Shown piece by piece: positions 36,794 through 44,835 of a stretch of 64,000 nucleotides of DNA (its first letter is position 1; the number at the start of each line of letters is the position of its first letter). The stretch is from positions 1 to 64,000 of the forward strand of contig CAWAFE010000015.1 in the NCBI GenBank assembly GCA_963781215.1. The letters are read 5' to 3'. A program made the position numbers and the translations under genes. The notes below the pieces were generated by a model. That model saw nothing but the letters and a program-made list of their open reading frames with translations, searched no databases and was not told the origin of the DNA. This DNA is from AP-15 sp963781215. Lineage in GTDB: Bacteria; Pseudomonadota; Alphaproteobacteria; ATCC43930; CGMCC-115725.

Positions 36794-38860
36794 TCACTCC
36801 TTGCGCGCGAGCTGCGCCTTGGCAGCCGCGTAGACGTTGTCGCCGGTGAACCCGAATTTGACCAGCAGCTCCTTCAACGGCGCCGAGGCCCCGAATGTCT
36901 TCATGCCGATGACCTGGCCGCGCAGCCCGGTATAGCGCTCCCAGCCGAGCGTCGAGGCCTGCTCGACCGCGACCCGCCGCGTCACCTCGGGCGGCAGCAC
37001 CTGGGCGCGGTAGGCCTCGTCCTGCTGCTCGAACAATTCCCATGACGGCATGCTGACCACCCTCGCCGCGACACCCTCGCCCGCGAGCTTCTCATAGACC
37101 TCGACGCAGAGCGCGACTTCGCTGCCGGTCGCCATCAGGATCACCTCCGGCGCACCTTCGCCGGCGTTGGCGAGGATATAGGCGCCGCGGGCGAGGCCGC
37201 TCGCCGCGGCGTAGCGCGTCCGGTCGAGGGTCGGTAGGTTCTGCCGGCTGAGAATCAGGCAGGCCGGCTGATGCTTGTGGCCGAGCACCAGGCGCCAGGC
37301 TTCGGCGACCTCGTTTGCGTCGGCCGGCCGCAGCACGATCAGGCCGGGAATGCCGCGCAGGCCGACCAATTGCTCGACCGGCTGATGCGTCGGCCCATCC
37401 TCGCCGACGCCGATCGAATCATGGGTAAAGACATAGACGACCGGCAATTCCATCAATGCGCTCAGCCGGATCGGCGCCTTCATGTAATCGGAAAAGATCA
37501 GAAAGCCGGAGCCGAACGGCCGCAATTTCGACAATGCGAGGCCGTTGCAGATCGACCCCATCGCGTGCTCGCGGATGCCGAAATGAAAGTTGCGAGCGGC
37601 ATAGTGCCCGGCCTCGAAATCGCCGGCATCGGCAAAGGTCAGCCGGGTCTTGGTCGAGGGTGCCAGATCGGCGGCACCGCCGAGGAGCCACGGCAGGCGC
37701 GGGGCAACCGCGTTCAACACATGGGCCGATGAATCGCGGCTGGCTATGCCCTTGGGGTCGGCCGGGAAGACCGGGATGTCACGGTCCCAGCCCTCGGGCA
37801 GGTCACGGCTTTGCATGCGCTCGCACGCGTCGGCGAGATCGGGATACTCGTTCTTGTAGCGCTCGAACAGCGCGGTCCATTCCGCCCGGAGCTTTTTGCC
37901 ACGGGCGCCAAAGTTTTGCGCGAAATGCTCGCGGACACCGCCGGGCACGAGGAACTTCGCCTCTTCGGGCCAGCCGTAGCCCCGTTTCGTGAGCCGCACC
38001 TCTTCTTCGCCCAACGGCTCGCCGTGGGCGCCCGAGGTGTCTTGCTTGTGGGGCGCGCCATAGCCGATATGACTGTCGACAATGATCAGGCTCGGCCGGT
38101 CATTGACCCGCCTGGCGATGGCGATCGCGTCGGCGATCCGCTCGCGGTCGTTGGCGTCGCTGACCCGCTGCACATGCCAGCCATAGGCGAGAAACCGTCC
38201 GGCCACGTCCTCGCTGAAAGCGAGCGAAGTGTTGCCTTCGATCGTGATGTGGTTGCTGTCGTAGATCCAGGTGAGGTTGCCGAGCCGCAGATGGCCGGCG
38301 AGCGAGGCCGCCTCGCTGCCGACCCCTTCCATCATGCAGCCGTCGCCGCACAGCGCGAAAACGTCGTAATCGAACAGCTCGAAGCCGGGGCGGTTGAAGT
38401 GCCCCGCCAGCCAGTTCGCGGCGATCGCCATGCCTACACTGGTCGCGATCCCCTGGCCGAGCGGGCCGGTCGTGGTTTCGACCCCCGAGGTCAGATGGTA
38501 TTCGGGATGGCCAGGGCATTTGCTGCCGAGCTGACGGAAATGTTCGAGGTCGTCGAGCGTCACGCTCGGCGTGCCGAGACGCTCGTATTTCTCGTCGACC
38601 GCGGTCACTCCGGTCAGGTGCAGCATCGAATAGAGCAGGGTCGAGGCGTGGCCCGAAGACAGCACAAAGCGGTCGCGGTTCGGCCAGATCGGGTCGGCCG
38701 GGTCGAATCGCAGAAAATCCTGCCACAAGGTGTAAACCACCGGCGCCATTGCCATCGGCGTCCCCGGATGACCGGAATTCGCCCGCTGGACCGCGTCGAT
38801 GCACAAGGTGCGAATGGTGTTGACGCAGATCTCGTCAATCGAGCCCTTCGGCGCCGTCAT
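36794..38860 (-). CDS. tkt: transketolase
   Basis: Thiamine-diphosphate enzyme moving two-carbon units between sugar phosphates, 688 residues. The TPP/Mg motif is ALCGDGCMMEGVGSEAASLA, then WIYDSNHITIEGNT. The N-terminal half includes RANSGHPGTPMAMAP and FVLSSGHAS. The pyrimidine domain has FTHDSIGVGEDGPTHQPVEQ, and VAVEQASTLGWERYTGL lies near the C-terminus. Start and gntK stop overlap as ATGA. This is the second gene of the operon. Confidence 0.96.
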   Translation of the reverse strand: MTAPKGSIDEICVNTIRTLCIDAVQRANSGHPGTPMAMAPVVYTLWQDFLRFDPADPIWPNRDRFVLSSGHASTLLYSMLHLTGVTAVDEKYERLGTPSVTLDDLEHFRQLGSKCPGHPEYHLTSGVETTTGPLGQGIATSVGMAIAANWLAGHFNRPGFELFDYDVFALCGDGCMMEGVGSEAASLAGHLRLGNLTWIYDSNHITIEGNTSLAFSEDVAGRFLAYGWHVQRVSDANDRERIADAIAIARRVNDRPSLIIVDSHIGYGAPHKQDTSGAHGEPLGEEEVRLTKRGYGWPEEAKFLVPGGVREHFAQNFGARGKKLRAEWTALFERYKNEYPDLADACERMQSRDLPEGWDRDIPVFPADPKGIASRDSSAHVLNAVAPRLPWLLGGAADLAPSTKTRLTFADAGDFEAGHYAARNFHFGIREHAMGSICNGLALSKLRPFGSGFLIFSDYMKAPIRLSALMELPVVYVFTHDSIGVGEDGPTHQPVEQLVGLRGIPGLIVLRPADANEVAEAWRLVLGHKHQPACLILSRQNLPTLDRTRYAAASGLARGAYILANAGEGAPEVILMATGSEVALCVEVYEKLAGEGVAARVVSMPSWELFEQQDEAYRAQVLPPEVTRRVAVEQASTLGWERYTGLRGQVIGMKTFGASAPLKELLVKFGFTGDNVYAAAKAQLARKE

Positions 38861-39432
38861 ATTGCACCTCGTGAAAAGCCGGCTCGCGCGCGCAGCCGCG
38901 CCGACAAAGCGGCGGCGATCCGCTCGACAGTATCGTCTACAGGTAAATCGATCGCGACGGTGATCGGTTCCTCATCGGTCCCCGGCGGTTCGAGAGCCGC
39001 GAACTGGCTGTCGAGCAGTCCCGCGGGCATGAAATGGCCGCGCCGCGAGGCCAGGCGCTCGCCGATCAGGGCCCGCGATCCCGCCAAATAAACGAGGCGC
39101 ACGCCGCAACGATCCCCAATGATCCGTCGGCGATAGCTTCGTTTCAGCGCCGAGCAGGTGATCACACCCCGCCCGCCCGCGGCGCGCCAGCCGTCGATCA
39201 CCGCGGCGACCGCTTCCAGCCAGGGTGCTCGATCGGCATCGGTCAAGGGCTGCCCGCTCTTCATCTTGGCCACGTTTCTCGGCGGGTGAAGCCCGTCCCC
39301 CTCTTCGAACTGCCATTGCAGCCGGTCGGCGAGACGGCGACCGACCGTCGTCTTGCCGGCGCCCGAGACGCCCATAACCACCGCGACCGACGTGCGCTCA
39401 CCGCTATCAGCCGAGCGGGTATCCATAAGCAT
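38857..39432 (-). CDS. gntK: gluconokinase (GntK/IdnK family)
   Basis: Phosphorylates gluconate to 6-phosphogluconate, feeding Gnd. The 191 residues contain the P-loop VVMGVSGAGKTTVGRRLADR, the substrate region FEEGDGLHPPRNVAKMKSGQ, LTDADRAPWL and GVITCSALKRSYRRRI. It is the first gene of the pentose-phosphate operon. Two in-frame ATGs (39432, 39426) are possible; the first is given. Confidence 0.93.
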   Translation of the reverse strand: MLMDTRSADSGERTSVAVVMGVSGAGKTTVGRRLADRLQWQFEEGDGLHPPRNVAKMKSGQPLTDADRAPWLEAVAAVIDGWRAAGGRGVITCSALKRSYRRRIIGDRCGVRLVYLAGSRALIGERLASRRGHFMPAGLLDSQFAALEPPGTDEEPITVAIDLPVDDTVERIAAALSARLRARAGFSRGAI

Positions 39433-39465
39433 GAAACACCATGTGCGGTCTATCGTGCCGCGCGC

Positions 39466-39494
39466 AAGGCCGGGTGCTGTGCAGCCGGCCTTTT
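39466..39494 (+). terminator. candidate rho-independent terminator hairpin
   Basis: A perfect 8-bp stem, aaggccgg (39466-39473) with ccggcctt (39485-39492), encloses an 11-base loop and is followed by TT on the plus strand, giving four T in a row with the stem end. It lies in the 94-base gap between the rskA-like gene and gntK, both minus strand. For the minus strand the tail is GC-rich, so it would be a weak terminator there. It may only separate the two transcripts partly. Confidence 0.3.
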
Positions 39495-39526
39495 CGCAAA
39501 AAGTTGATCAGCGCCGTCGCGGCCGC

Positions 39527-39994
39527 TCAGCCCGACCCTTCGAGGCCGCCGCGAAAGAGCGACGGCCCGCTCGGTTCGGGCTTGGATGCCCCGCCCGCGG
39601 GCTCCGAGGTGACGAAGAGCTCGCCGGCGCCGCCCATGAGGCGGGTATTCTCCGGCGTGACGGCGATCGGCTTGCGGCCCGATTGCGGCAGCAGGCCCAG
39701 CCACCGCGGCGCGTGATCGCCGGCGGCCGAGAGCCACAGCTGGTAGACGCGGCCGGCCGGTGCCGGCTCCGCACGGAGGCTGTCGGCGGCGATCATATGG
39801 GCGTCGCGGGCGAGCCTGATCGCCCAGACCGGGCGCAGCTCGCCGTCGCGCACGACCGCGACAACGGGCAGCACCGAAAAATCGGGCGGTGGGCGGGCGA
39901 TCAGCGCGGCGGTGAGCAGCGCGAGGGCAAAGACGCCAGCCGCCCCCGCCGCCAGGCGCCAGAAGCAGGCGCTGTCCCAAAGCTCCCCGAGCAC
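39527..39994 (-). CDS. anti-sigma-K factor RskA C-terminal domain protein, no sigma-binding domain
   Basis: A 155-residue protein with one membrane helix near the N-terminus (GAAGVFALALLTAALIA), then a periplasmic RskA-type domain: GRVYQLWLSAAGDHAPRWLG, ENTRLMGGAGELFVTSEPAG, ending in the proline-rich GPSLFRGG. True RskA proteins have an N-terminal zinc-finger that binds an ECF sigma factor. That part is missing here, and no sigma factor gene is adjacent. GTG 39994 starts seven bases after the permease gene, so it may be its operon partner. The role is unknown. Confidence 0.7.
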   Translation of the reverse strand: MLGELWDSACFWRLAAGAAGVFALALLTAALIARPPPDFSVLPVVAVVRDGELRPVWAIRLARDAHMIAADSLRAEPAPAGRVYQLWLSAAGDHAPRWLGLLPQSGRKPIAVTPENTRLMGGAGELFVTSEPAGGASKPEPSGPSLFRGGLEGSG

Positions 39995-40000
39995 GGCGGC

Positions 40001-40879
40001 TCACCTTTGCCGCGGGTCGAGCGCATCGCGCAGCCCGTCGCCGAGCAGGTTGAACGACAGCACCAGGGTGAAGATCGCCAGGCCTGGCCAGAACGCCATC
40101 CACGGCGCTTGCGAGAGGAAATGGGTCGCCGTGCTGAGCATGCTGCCCCAGCTCGGCGCGGGCGGCTGCTGGCCGAGCCCGAGAAAAGAGAGGCTCGCCT
40201 CGGCGATGATCGCTATCGCAGTGGCGAGCGTCGCCTGGACCAGGATCGGCGCCGAGACATTGGGCAGGATGTGCCGGATCAGGATGCGCCGGTGCGGGTT
40301 GCCGACCGCGCGCGCCGCCTCGATGAAATCCTCGTGCTTGATCGAGATCACCTGTCCCCGTGGTGAGCCGCGCGAAGACCGGCGTCTGCGAGATCCCGAT
40401 CGCGATCATCGCGTTGGTCAGGCTCGGCCCGAGAAAGGCGGCGAGAGCAATGGCGAGGATCAGGAACGGAACCGCCAGCATCGCGTCGATGATCCGCATC
40501 GCCACGCCGTCAACGGCCCCGCCCAGATACCCCGAAACGAGCCCGAGCGGCACCCCGACCGCGAGCGCGATCGACACCGAGACGATGCCCGCCAGGATCG
40601 AGGCGCGAGCGCCCCAAATGACGCGCGCCAAGACGTCGCGGCCGAGTTCGTCGGTGCCGAAGAGATGCTGCGCGGAGGGCGGCTTGCGCACCGCACCCCA
40701 ATCGGTCGCGATCGGGTCGTAGGGTGCGACGAGCGCTGCTGCGGCGGCGAGCGCAACAAAAACAGGATGACCGCGAGCCCCGCCAGCGCCGCGCGCCGCC
40801 GCAACAGTTGGCGCAGCACGAGCCGCCACGGTGGCTCGCCAATCTGCGCGGGCGCGATGTCGAGAGTGTCGGCCGTCAT
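40001..40879 (-). pseudogene. peptide/nickel-type ABC transporter permease (DppC/OppC family), two frameshifts
   Basis: Second permease of the importer. The joined product is 292 residues: MTADTLDIAPAQIGEPPWRL, then a break near 40760, then LVAPYDPIATDWGAVRKPPS and HLFGTDELGRDVLARVIWGA (DppC signature), then a break near 40360, then SIKHEDFIEAARAVGNPHRR (the ATPase-contact EAA loop) and LSFNLLGDGLRDALDPRQR. The two shifts cancel, so total length is in phase. It overlaps the first permease as ATGA. Real decay and assembly indels are both possible. Confidence 0.8.
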
Positions 40880-41817
40880 TCTCTCAACCTTGGGTTCACC
40901 GCCACATAGGCGACGTCGGCCAGCAGATTGAAGAGAATGTAGCCGAAGGCGGTGCAGAGCACGACCCCCTGCACCACCGCGTAGTCACGGTTGAACACCG
41001 CATCGACGATCAATTTGCCGAAGCCCGGAATCGTGAAGACCTGCTCGGTCAGCACCGCCCCCGACAACAGCCCACCGAAATCGAGCGCGCCCAAGGTGAT
41101 CACCGGCATCAGCGCGTTCCTCAGCGCGTGGTGCAGCACCACGTGCCATTCGCTCACTCCCTTGGCGCGGGCGGTACGGATGTAGTCGGCGTCGAGCACC
41201 TGCAGCATGGCACTTCGGGTGTGGCGCATCATCCCGGCGGCGAGCGCGTTGCCGAGAACAAAAGCCGGCATGATCAACGTTCCGAGGTTTCTCCCCAGGC
41301 TCTCCGCGGGACTGACAAAGCCGGAAGCCGGCAACAGCCCCCATTCGACCGAGAACAGCAGGATCAGCAGGATTCCCAGCCAGAAATTCGGAATTGACAG
41401 GCCCCAGAGCGCGACCATCGTCGCGCCGTAGTCGATCGCCGACCCGTGTTTCGTTGCGGCCAGGATCCCCATCGGGATGCCGATCGCCAGCGAGAAAGCA
41501 AAGGCTAGCCCCGCCAGCTCGCCGGTGACCGGCAGCTTTTCGAGGACGAGATCGAGCACCGGACGCTTGATCCGAATGGATTCGCCGAAATCTCCCGTCA
41601 GCACGCCCTTCGCCCACAGCAGGTAGCGGACCGGCAACGGCTGGTCGAAATGATACTTCTGACGCAGGTAGGCCACTACCGTCGGGCTGCTGTCCTCTCC
41701 CGCCAAGGCGAGCGCCGGGTCGCCGGGCAATAGCTGCTGCAGCCCGAAGATCAGCACCGAGACGAAAAATAATGTCGGCAGGACGAGCGCCAGCCGGCGA
41801 AGGAGGAAAGTCGTCAT
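40876..41817 (-). CDS. peptide/nickel-type ABC transporter permease (DppB/OppB family)
   Basis: A 313-residue inner-membrane permease with six helices. FLLRRLALVLPTLFFVSVLI, LLPGDPALALAGED and the EAA loop LDADYIRTARAKGVSEW are family signatures, followed by TEQVFTIPGFGKLIVDAVFN. It works with the DppC-like permease and the binding protein at 42734-44257. No ATPase genes are next to it. A toxin-antitoxin pair now separates it from the binding-protein gene. The 169 bases after its start (41818-41986) hold no gene. Confidence 0.9.
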   Translation of the reverse strand: MTTFLLRRLALVLPTLFFVSVLIFGLQQLLPGDPALALAGEDSSPTVVAYLRQKYHFDQPLPVRYLLWAKGVLTGDFGESIRIKRPVLDLVLEKLPVTGELAGLAFAFSLAIGIPMGILAATKHGSAIDYGATMVALWGLSIPNFWLGILLILLFSVEWGLLPASGFVSPAESLGRNLGTLIMPAFVLGNALAAGMMRHTRSAMLQVLDADYIRTARAKGVSEWHVVLHHALRNALMPVITLGALDFGGLLSGAVLTEQVFTIPGFGKLIVDAVFNRDYAVVQGVVLCTAFGYILFNLLADVAYVAVNPRLRE

Positions 41818-41986
41818 CGCGCAAACAAGCGAGGGTCGAGCGCGAACGATTTAGCGTCCACGACCCGGATCCGCGCGCTCCCGCCGGGGCGTGCGGGAGC
41901 CGCGAGCCCTGCGGGCGGATCCGGCCGTCTGGGGTGGTCAGGGCGTCGGCACGGCCTCGTCGATAGGGTAATCCGGCGCAGGGAGG

Positions 41987-42416
41987 TCACGCCGTCTCCG
42001 TTGGGGTTCCGAGCAGACGGGCGCTCGTCGCCATCTTCTCGTCGAAGGTGACAAGAGTTGCCCCTTTCCGTTGTGCAATCGCGATGCAGACGCGTGCGCG
42101 GTGCGGAGACCGAGGTCGAGCCGTCGCAGAAACGCTAAAGCGATGGATGTATCGGCCGCTTGAGGCTGCTCGTTTCTGCGGCCGGCTGCGACGGTCGAAA
42201 GCCGAAAACCCGATGCGCCCCTCGTCGGACGTAATCTCCCCCCATCCGCACTCGGCGCGCGATTGCGGAGGCGAATTCGGCGGCAGCAAAATCGCTGACC
42301 ACCAGCACCGGCGTCCTGGTCCGCATCAAGGCGTCGGCACGGCGCGTCAGCGGGTCGTTGGTCAGCAGCGCGACGAGCACGCTCGCGTCGAAATAGACCT
42401 CAGCGCTCCGGCTCAT
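41987..42416 (-). pseudogene. PIN-domain toxin (VapC-like), degraded by frameshifts
   Basis: The N-terminal half, MSRSAEVYFDASVLVALLTN, has the first PIN-domain aspartate and runs to ASAIARRVRMG, after which the frame is lost. The C-terminal part appears in another frame as CIAIAQRKGATLVTFDEKMA and ends LLGTPTETA, with the last acidic residue in TFDE. At least two indels separate them, and the middle acidic residue region is scrambled. The total span of about 143 codons is right for VapC. The toxin is probably inactive. The start overlaps the antitoxin by 17 bases. Confidence 0.72.
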
Positions 42417-42651
42417 CCCGCATCTTGGTCAGCAGCAGACCGGCATCCTCGGCTGCCGGCGCACGGCCGATCCGGCGTTCGGCGAGCCAGTCCAAATCCG
42501 CGGGCGACACCGGACGGGGCGGTTCGGGAATTGCTTTAAGTGCGATCACCGGGCGGCCGTGCCGGGTGATCACAACGTCCTCACCTTCAGGGGCCCGATC
42601 GATCAGCTCCGAAAGGCGGTTTTTCGCTTCGGCTACGCTGTGAACGCTCAT
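42400..42651 (-). CDS. type II antitoxin, Phd/YefM family
   Basis: An 83-residue antitoxin: MSVHSVAEAKNRLSELIDRA, GEDVVITRHGRPVIALKAIP, the Phd/YefM DNA-binding fold, then a toxin-binding tail LAERRIGRAPAAEDAGLLLT. It is intact while its PIN toxin is broken. ATG 42651 was chosen as the family begins just before the VAEAK segment. It lies between the binding-protein and permease genes of a peptide-type transporter, an unusual place that suggests insertion. Confidence 0.82.
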   Translation of the reverse strand: MSVHSVAEAKNRLSELIDRAPEGEDVVITRHGRPVIALKAIPEPPRPVSPADLDWLAERRIGRAPAAEDAGLLLTKMRDEPER

Positions 42652-42733
42652 CGCGCGAAAATAGCCATGAAATGGCCAAATGCCCACACCGAAAGTCTCG
42701 ACGGCATGGGCTTGGCCGCCCGGACCCAGCCGT

Positions 42734-44257
42734 TCACTCCATCTGCAAGCCCTGCGGGCGGATCAGGCCGTCGGGGTAGGGCGTGAAGCCGGCCAGTTTG
42801 GCGCTGAGGGCGTAGAGCAGCTTGGGGTGATAGAGATAGATGATCGGGCGGTCGTGCATGACGTGTTCGGCAACCTTGCGGTAGTGGGCAAGGCGGTCCG
42901 CTCGGGCATCGGTCTGCCGCGCGGCGTCGAGCTCGCGGTCGACATCCTGATCGCAGTAACGGCCGGGATTGAGCGCCGGCGGCGACTTGCACGAAACGAA
43001 ATTATAAATATTGCCGTCGGGATCGGTGCGCCCGCTCCAACCGATCAAATAGGCCTCGAAATCCCCTTTCGAGGAAAGCTGCAGCGAGGATGCGAACTCG
43101 GTCGCCCGGATGCGGATATCGAAGCCGGCCTCCTTGGCCATCGCCTGGACGACTTGGGCGACCTGTTGGGCCACCGGGTTGTTCGGCGTCATCAACTCGA
43201 CAACCGGGTTGGACGCCCCCGCCGCGACGAGCAGCTGCCTTGCCTTGGCGACATCTCGCATCGGTATCGGCAGTTCCTTGATATAGTAAAGGTTTGTTGG
43301 AGGAACCCATTGGTTGCCGGGCTGAAACTCGCCGTTGAACACGACGTGGTTGAGCGCCTCGCGGTCGATCGACAGCTCCAGCGCCTGACGCACACGAGCA
43401 TCCTGTCCCAATGGCGTTTTCGCGCGCTCGCCATTGGCGAGATTGATCGTGATTCCCTGGTAGCCGAGCCCGGTGATCGTCGCCAGCTTCAGGCGCGCGT
43501 CCTTGCGCACGGTGTCGAGGTCGGCGGCGGCGACACGCTCGATCATGTCGAGCCCGCCCGACTGCAGATTGGCGAGCCGCACCGTCGTATCCGGGATCGG
43601 CAGATAGACGACGCGCTCGAGGTGGATCTTGTCCTTGTCCCAATAATCGGCGAAGCGCTCGAGGACGATCCGATCCTGAGCCACCCGCTCGACGAATTTG
43701 AACGGCCCAGCGCAAACCGGATGAGAACCGAAATTCTCCCCCTCGGCCCGCGCCGCCTTGGGCGACACCATCATCCCGGCGCGGTCGGTCAGTTGCGCCA
43801 GCAATGGCGCGAACGGCGTCGACAGCGCCAGCTTGACGGTAAGGTCGTCAACGATTTCGACGTTCGAAACGGCACTGATTTCGCCCTTCCGGTTCGAGCC
43901 CGGCATCGTCAAATGGCGCTCGATGTTGAATTTGACCGCGGCCGCGTCGAAGGGCTCGCCATCCTGGAACTTGACCCCGGGGCGCAGCTTGATCACGAGC
44001 CCCTTGTTGTTGTCGGTCCACCGCCATTCGGTGGCGAGCTGCGGTACGATCTCCAGCTCCGGGCCGATATCGAAGAGCTTGTCGCAAAGGGCGGCAAAGA
44101 CGATGCGGCCGACATAGGTGCGGCCCTGCGTCGGATCGAGAATGTCGGGATCTTCGCCGAGCCCGATCCGCAAGGTCTGCGCCGAGGCCGCGCCGAGGCC
44201 GGCGGTCAGGACGGCTCCGGCGAGCCAACCGGCGGCGACGCTGCGCCATTTCCGCAT
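42734..44257 (-). CDS. peptide/nickel-type ABC transporter substrate-binding protein
   Basis: A 507-residue periplasmic binding protein of SBP family 5. It starts with a signal peptide (KWRSVAAGWLAGAVLTAGLG, cleaved after AASAQ) and continues LRIGLGEDPDILDPTQGRTY. Mid-protein KLRPGVKFQDGEPFDAAAVK and the C-terminal YLIGWSGRTDPDGNIYNFVS are typical. It probably captures peptides or a similar solute for the DppBC-like permeases downstream, from which it is now separated by the toxin-antitoxin pair. It is intact. Confidence 0.92.
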   Translation of the reverse strand: MRKWRSVAAGWLAGAVLTAGLGAASAQTLRIGLGEDPDILDPTQGRTYVGRIVFAALCDKLFDIGPELEIVPQLATEWRWTDNNKGLVIKLRPGVKFQDGEPFDAAAVKFNIERHLTMPGSNRKGEISAVSNVEIVDDLTVKLALSTPFAPLLAQLTDRAGMMVSPKAARAEGENFGSHPVCAGPFKFVERVAQDRIVLERFADYWDKDKIHLERVVYLPIPDTTVRLANLQSGGLDMIERVAAADLDTVRKDARLKLATITGLGYQGITINLANGERAKTPLGQDARVRQALELSIDREALNHVVFNGEFQPGNQWVPPTNLYYIKELPIPMRDVAKARQLLVAAGASNPVVELMTPNNPVAQQVAQVVQAMAKEAGFDIRIRATEFASSLQLSSKGDFEAYLIGWSGRTDPDGNIYNFVSCKSPPALNPGRYCDQDVDRELDAARQTDARADRLAHYRKVAEHVMHDRPIIYLYHPKLLYALSAKLAGFTPYPDGLIRPQGLQME

Positions 44258-44394
44258 GTTCTGCTCCCTCCCGTTTCCGCTCCTGCGGCGGTAGCATCGG
44301 TCTTTTACCGAGAACTCCGCCGCAAGGTCGAATCAAAGCCGGGTCAGGGTGGCGGCGACCGCCAGGCGGGTGGGCAGGCTGCGCCCTCCGCTAG

Positions 44395-44835
44395 CTAACG
44401 CCCGGCGGGGGTGCTGGTCGGCTGGTTGAGCTGCTGCTGGACCTCTCGGGCGCGGGGGTCGGCGGGGCTGACGCCCTGCCGCTCCTGCCGCCACTGTCGT
44501 CCGATCAACTCGTTCCGGTAGGATTGGGTCTTCTGCTGGTCGATCGGGCCGGGGAGCGGCGGCGGCGCCGCATAGGGCCGCGTGGTCGGCGGCGGCAAGG
44601 TGATGACCGGTCCCGGCTGGGTCAGGATCGGCGACAGGCCGTTGGGCGGCGCCGGGACGTAGCCCGGATTGACCGGCGGCGCCAGCGGTATCGGCGGGCT
44701 GAAAGGCGCGATGCTTGGGGCCGGGCCGGGATCCAATGTCAGCCCCGGCTTTCCGGGCTGCGGACCGGCGGCAACCGCAACGCCCGCCAGTGCCGGAATC
44801 AGGACCGTCAGAAGAAGGCCGGCTTTCGGAGTCAC
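44395..44835 (-). CDS. small secreted proline-rich protein of unknown function
   Basis: A 146-residue protein starting at GTG 44835, overlapping the ppdK stop as GTGA. An N-terminal signal peptide (TPKAGLLLTVLIPALAGVAV) is followed by a proline-rich, low-complexity middle (PPIPLAPPVNPGYVPAPPNG) and a glutamine-rich C-terminal helix (QQKTQSYRNELIGRQWRQER). No known domain is seen. It is probably periplasmic. Coupling to ppdK in translation may be accidental. Confidence 0.6.
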   Translation of the reverse strand: MTPKAGLLLTVLIPALAGVAVAAGPQPGKPGLTLDPGPAPSIAPFSPPIPLAPPVNPGYVPAPPNGLSPILTQPGPVITLPPPTTRPYAAPPPLPGPIDQQKTQSYRNELIGRQWRQERQGVSPADPRAREVQQQLNQPTSTPAGR

